From Halorubrum cibi (lineage in GTDB: Archaea; Halobacteriota; Halobacteria; Halobacteriales; Haloferacaceae), in NCBI RefSeq assembly GCF_900182635.1, contig NZ_FXTD01000011.1, forward strand, positions 1 to 64,000: 64,000 bases of DNA, in the 5' to 3' direction. The first letter of the stretch is position 1. Each line of letters begins with the position of its first letter. Made by a program: the position numbers and the translations under genes. The notes below the pieces were generated by a model. It did not search any database, was not told the DNA's origin, and saw only the letters and a list, made by a program, of their open reading frames with translations. This document shows, one piece after another, positions 61,983 to 64,000 of the stretch.

Positions 61983-62471
61983 TTACTCGTCGTCCTCGCC
62001 GGTCCCGCCGTCGTGGGCGTGGCCGTGTCCGCCCGCTCCGTCGAGGGCCTCCAGTCCGTCCGCGCCGAACTCGTCGACGGGAGTCACGCTGTAGTCGACG
62101 GTGAGAGTGTCCTTCGTGGCGCGGACCTTCCCGACGAACGTGGAGATGTCGGCGAGGCTCCCCTCGAGGACGAAGAGTTCCATACAGTATCGGGAGCCGA
62201 CGTGGTTGTGGAAGTTGGAGGCGACGAGCCCCTCGTGTTCGTGTCGGAGCCGCATCATCCGCTCCTCGACGCTCGTCGTCTCGTAGTCGAAGAGCACCGT
62301 CACGACCGCCATCAGCCGGCGGTCCTCCAGCCGGTTGTCCTCGAACTCGCCGAGGAGGTTTCGGGAGGCCTCCCGTATCACCTCGCTTCGGCCGGTGTAG
62401 CCGTGTTCGTCGGCGAACTCGTCGATCCGGTTGAGCAACTCCTCGGGCATCGACACGCTGACGACGGTCAT
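61983..62471 (-). CDS. nikR: NikR-type nickel-responsive regulator
   Basis: 162 residues. An N-terminal ribbon-helix-helix ([34 protein letters not shown]) and a C-terminal ACT-like domain with the nickel ligands [20 protein letters not shown] (H, H-x-H, C). NikR represses nickel import when nickel is plentiful. A His-rich tail ([10 protein letters not shown]) adds possible metal capacity. No nickel transporter or nickel enzyme lies nearby. An AT-rich GAATTATTACAT sits directly before the start. Confidence 0.88.
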   Translation of the reverse strand: MTVVSVSMPEELLNRIDEFADEHGYTGRSEVIREASRNLLGEFEDNRLEDRRLMAVVTVLFDYETTSVEERMMRLRHEHEGLVASNFHNHVGSRYCMELFVLEGSLADISTFVGKVRATKDTLTVDYSVTPVDEFGADGLEALDGAGGHGHAHDGGTGEDDE

Positions 62472-62498
62472 ATGTAATAATTCACTCCCCGAATGTTG

Positions 62499-62882
62499 TT
62501 AACCTTTGAGGTCGGCGTCGTCGCTGCCGGCGTCATCAGGGAGGTGATCGTCAGGGCGGTCGGCGTCGGATCGGTCTGCGTCGGGACAGTCGAGGCGGAC
62601 AGTCCCTGCCTCGACGCGCTCGGAGAGCCACTCGTAGTGGTCGAGGAGGGCGGCCTCGCCGGCGTCGGTGAGCGTGTAGACGTCTCCGAGCCCCTCGGCG
62701 CGGCGGGCGAGGTAGCCGGCCTCGACCATCGCGGTGAGAGTCGCGTAGAAGCTCTGCGGATCGAGCCGCTCGTCGTAGTGGGTCTCGAGCCGGCTCTTGA
62801 GCGACTGCGCCCGCAGCTCGCCGGCCTCGTAGATCAGCGCACAGCAGTCGCGCCGCCGCCCGCTGTGGAACCACTTCGTCAT
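62499..62882 (-). CDS. PadR-type winged-helix regulator
   Basis: 127 residues. The winged helix is TKWFHSGRRRDCCALIYEAG with LKSRLETHYDERLDPQSFYATL and VEAGYLARRAEGLGDVYTLTDAG, the typical PadR signature; the tail is acidic (LPDDAGSDDADLKG). The ligand is unknown. It lies 27 bases upstream of nikR on the same strand and may be co-transcribed. The start at 62882 begins MTKWFHS. Confidence 0.82.
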   Translation of the reverse strand: MTKWFHSGRRRDCCALIYEAGELRAQSLKSRLETHYDERLDPQSFYATLTAMVEAGYLARRAEGLGDVYTLTDAGEAALLDHYEWLSERVEAGTVRLDCPDADRSDADRPDDHLPDDAGSDDADLKG

Positions 62883-63081
62883 ACCCCGCGTTCCGGTCGC
62901 GGCCTCACGACGGTTTCGGTCGAGGGGCGTGAACCGGGGGGACGCGATCGGGTCCTCGCGGAAGTCACGGGCACGGTTCCCGCACCGCACCTCACGCCTC
63001 CCCAGCCTCGCCGCGCGACTCGCGGCTCCGCCGCTCGCTTCGCGCGCGCCACCGCGACGGAGGGTCGCTCGGGCGTCCCTC
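62883..63081. other. 199-base gap, no gene seen
   Basis: GC-rich spacer between the PadR-like gene and the HAD gene on the same strand. Nothing beyond a possible PadR promoter was seen. Confidence 0.5.
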
Positions 63082-63732
63082 TCAGGTCGCCTCGAGCAGT
63101 TCGTCGAAGGCCTCCACGCGGCGGTCGCCGAGGACGCACCGCCCCCGGTCGGCGTGGCCGACGCGCTCGACGTGGACCGCGTCGAGCCCGGCGTTCCAGG
63201 CCGCGCCCACGTCGCTCTCGCCGTCGCCGGCGTAGTACCCCCGGTCGCGGGCGTCGACGCCCATCGCGTCCATCGCGACCTCCAAGGGATCCGGATCGGG
63301 CTTCCAGCCGGTCTCGTCGGTACAACAGACGACCGCGTCGAACCGGGAGTCCAGATCGAGCCGGTCGAGGACGGGCTCGGCGAGGAACCGCTGGCAGTGC
63401 GTGACGAGTCCGACGGGGCGGTTCGCGGCGTCGAGCCGGTCGAGCAGCCGGGCCGCGTCGTCGTGGAGGTACGTCGCCTCCGCGCGGGCGATCGGGTCCT
63501 CCACGTCGTGAAAGGCCGGCCAGAACCGGTCGGGGTCGACGCCCATCCCGCGGAGGGTCCCGGCGCGCGACCCGCCGAGCCCGTGCCAGAGGACGTACGC
63601 CTCGCGGTCGGAGAATCGCCGGCCGAGGCGGTCGCCGACGCGGTCGAACACCCCGCGGGTGTACGCCCACTCGGCGTCGACGAGCGTCCCGTCGAGGTCG
63701 AACAGGTGGAAGTCGTACTCGGCGAGGACCAT
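63082..63732 (-). CDS. HAD-superfamily hydrolase (phosphoglycolate phosphatase-like)
   Basis: 216 residues. HLFDLDGTLVDAEWAYTRGV is motif I (DxDGT), GLVTHCQRF the place of motif II, ETGWKPDPDPLEVAMDAMG motif III and YYAGDGESDVGAAWNAGL motif IV (GDGxxD). It has a helical cap and resembles phosphoglycolate or pyrophosphate phosphatases. Substrate unknown. Complete. Confidence 0.87.
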   Translation of the reverse strand: MVLAEYDFHLFDLDGTLVDAEWAYTRGVFDRVGDRLGRRFSDREAYVLWHGLGGSRAGTLRGMGVDPDRFWPAFHDVEDPIARAEATYLHDDAARLLDRLDAANRPVGLVTHCQRFLAEPVLDRLDLDSRFDAVVCCTDETGWKPDPDPLEVAMDAMGVDARDRGYYAGDGESDVGAAWNAGLDAVHVERVGHADRGRCVLGDRRVEAFDELLEAT

Positions 63733-63791
63733 GGGGGCGTCCGTAGGCGCCGACCCGATAAGTGCGTTGTGGCGACGCCGCCGAGCGAGCG

Positions 63792-63980
63792 TCAGTCGCC
63801 GACGAGCGGGAGCGGGATCTCGAGTGCGACGGCGAGCGTGACGACGGCCAGCGCGAGCAGGGCGACCGCGACGGGGATCATGACCAGCGACCCGTCGATC
63901 GCGCCGATCGCCGCGATCACGCCGAACCAGAGCAGCGCGACGGCGAGCGCGAGCGACACGATCGTCCAGAACACGTTCAT
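63792..63980 (-). CDS. small two-helix membrane protein, possibly continuing past the window edge
   Basis: 62 residues from the first visible Met: MNVFWTIVSLALAVALLWFG, then a second hydrophobic helix (LVMIPVAVALLALAVVTLAV). In-frame sequence upstream (63981-64000, reading AVEDAL) contains no stop, so the gene could extend beyond the right edge. Family not recognised. Confidence 0.6.
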   Translation of the reverse strand: MNVFWTIVSLALAVALLWFGVIAAIGAIDGSLVMIPVAVALLALAVVTLAVALEIPLPLVGD

Positions 63981-64000
63981 CAGCGCGTCCTCGACCGCCT

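Overview
The window is a piece of a haloarchaeal chromosome, most likely from the Halorubrum/Haloferacales side. Supporting signs are high GC, strongly acidic proteins, TATA-like boxes placed about 25-35 bases before start codons (leaderless genes), a PGF-CTERM S-layer-type glycoprotein, archaeosortase A, FtsZ1, DtdA, diphthine synthase, a pyruvate:ferredoxin oxidoreductase and a 7S SRP RNA. The species assignment is inference.

Positions 1-25 kb form a patchy accessory region built around surface-sugar metabolism. It holds a low-GC family 2 glycosyltransferase (126-950), the stump of a GT4 enzyme (943-1158), two similar copies of an NAD-dependent sugar epimerase (a 5'-truncated one at 1213-1803 and an intact one at 9616-10548) plus a short third remnant near 3.45 kb. 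It also holds the divergent aglM/aglF pair (UDP-glucose dehydrogenase and nucleotidyltransferase), a polyprenyl-phosphate sugar transferase (15383-16798), an unusual STT3-like oligosaccharyltransferase (16907-19372) and the 995-residue S-layer-like glycoprotein (20817-23804). Between them sit six toxin-antitoxin modules or remnants: HTH+PemK, MNT+truncated HEPN, AbrB+VapC, RHH+RelE, a PIN stub, and VapB+internally deleted VapC. An IS1341-type element (tnpB plus a DUF2080 gene) has interrupted the HEPN gene. A hydantoinase pair (hyuA/hyuB) and a FAD oxidoreductase also lie here.

Positions 25-45 kb are mostly core chromosome: lipoprotein, PhzF-like isomerase, a phosphodiesterase-superfamily protein with a changed metal motif, a YjdF-like membrane protein, a SAMP/MoaD-type beta-grasp protein convergent with an aldehyde:ferredoxin oxidoreductase, an HNH-like protein, a CaCA exchanger, a HAD hydrolase, DtdA, then ftsZ1-secE-spt5-artA, an MgtC/DUF4010 membrane protein, a Tat-exported PQQ-like propeller protein with a cytoplasmic coiled-coil tail, two CBS-domain proteins and dphB.

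Positions 45-64 kb are also core: porA-porB with an Lrp/AsnC regulator, GNAT acetyltransferase, ileS, a second PGF-CTERM surface protein, cobT with a small partner gene, the 7S SRP RNA (56203-56508), trpS followed by endA on the same strand, a CDC48/VAT AAA ATPase, a NikR-type regulator, a PadR-like regulator, a HAD hydrolase and a small membrane protein at the right edge.

Functional links within the window: ArtA (38.4 kb) should process both PGF-CTERM proteins (20.8 and 52.6 kb); AglM/AglF, the epimerase, the sugar transferase and the STT3 protein could supply and transfer glycans to such proteins; the splicing endonuclease lies beside tryptophanyl-tRNA synthetase, whose tRNA carries an intron in haloarchaea. 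No rRNA, convincing tRNA or CRISPR array was seen.
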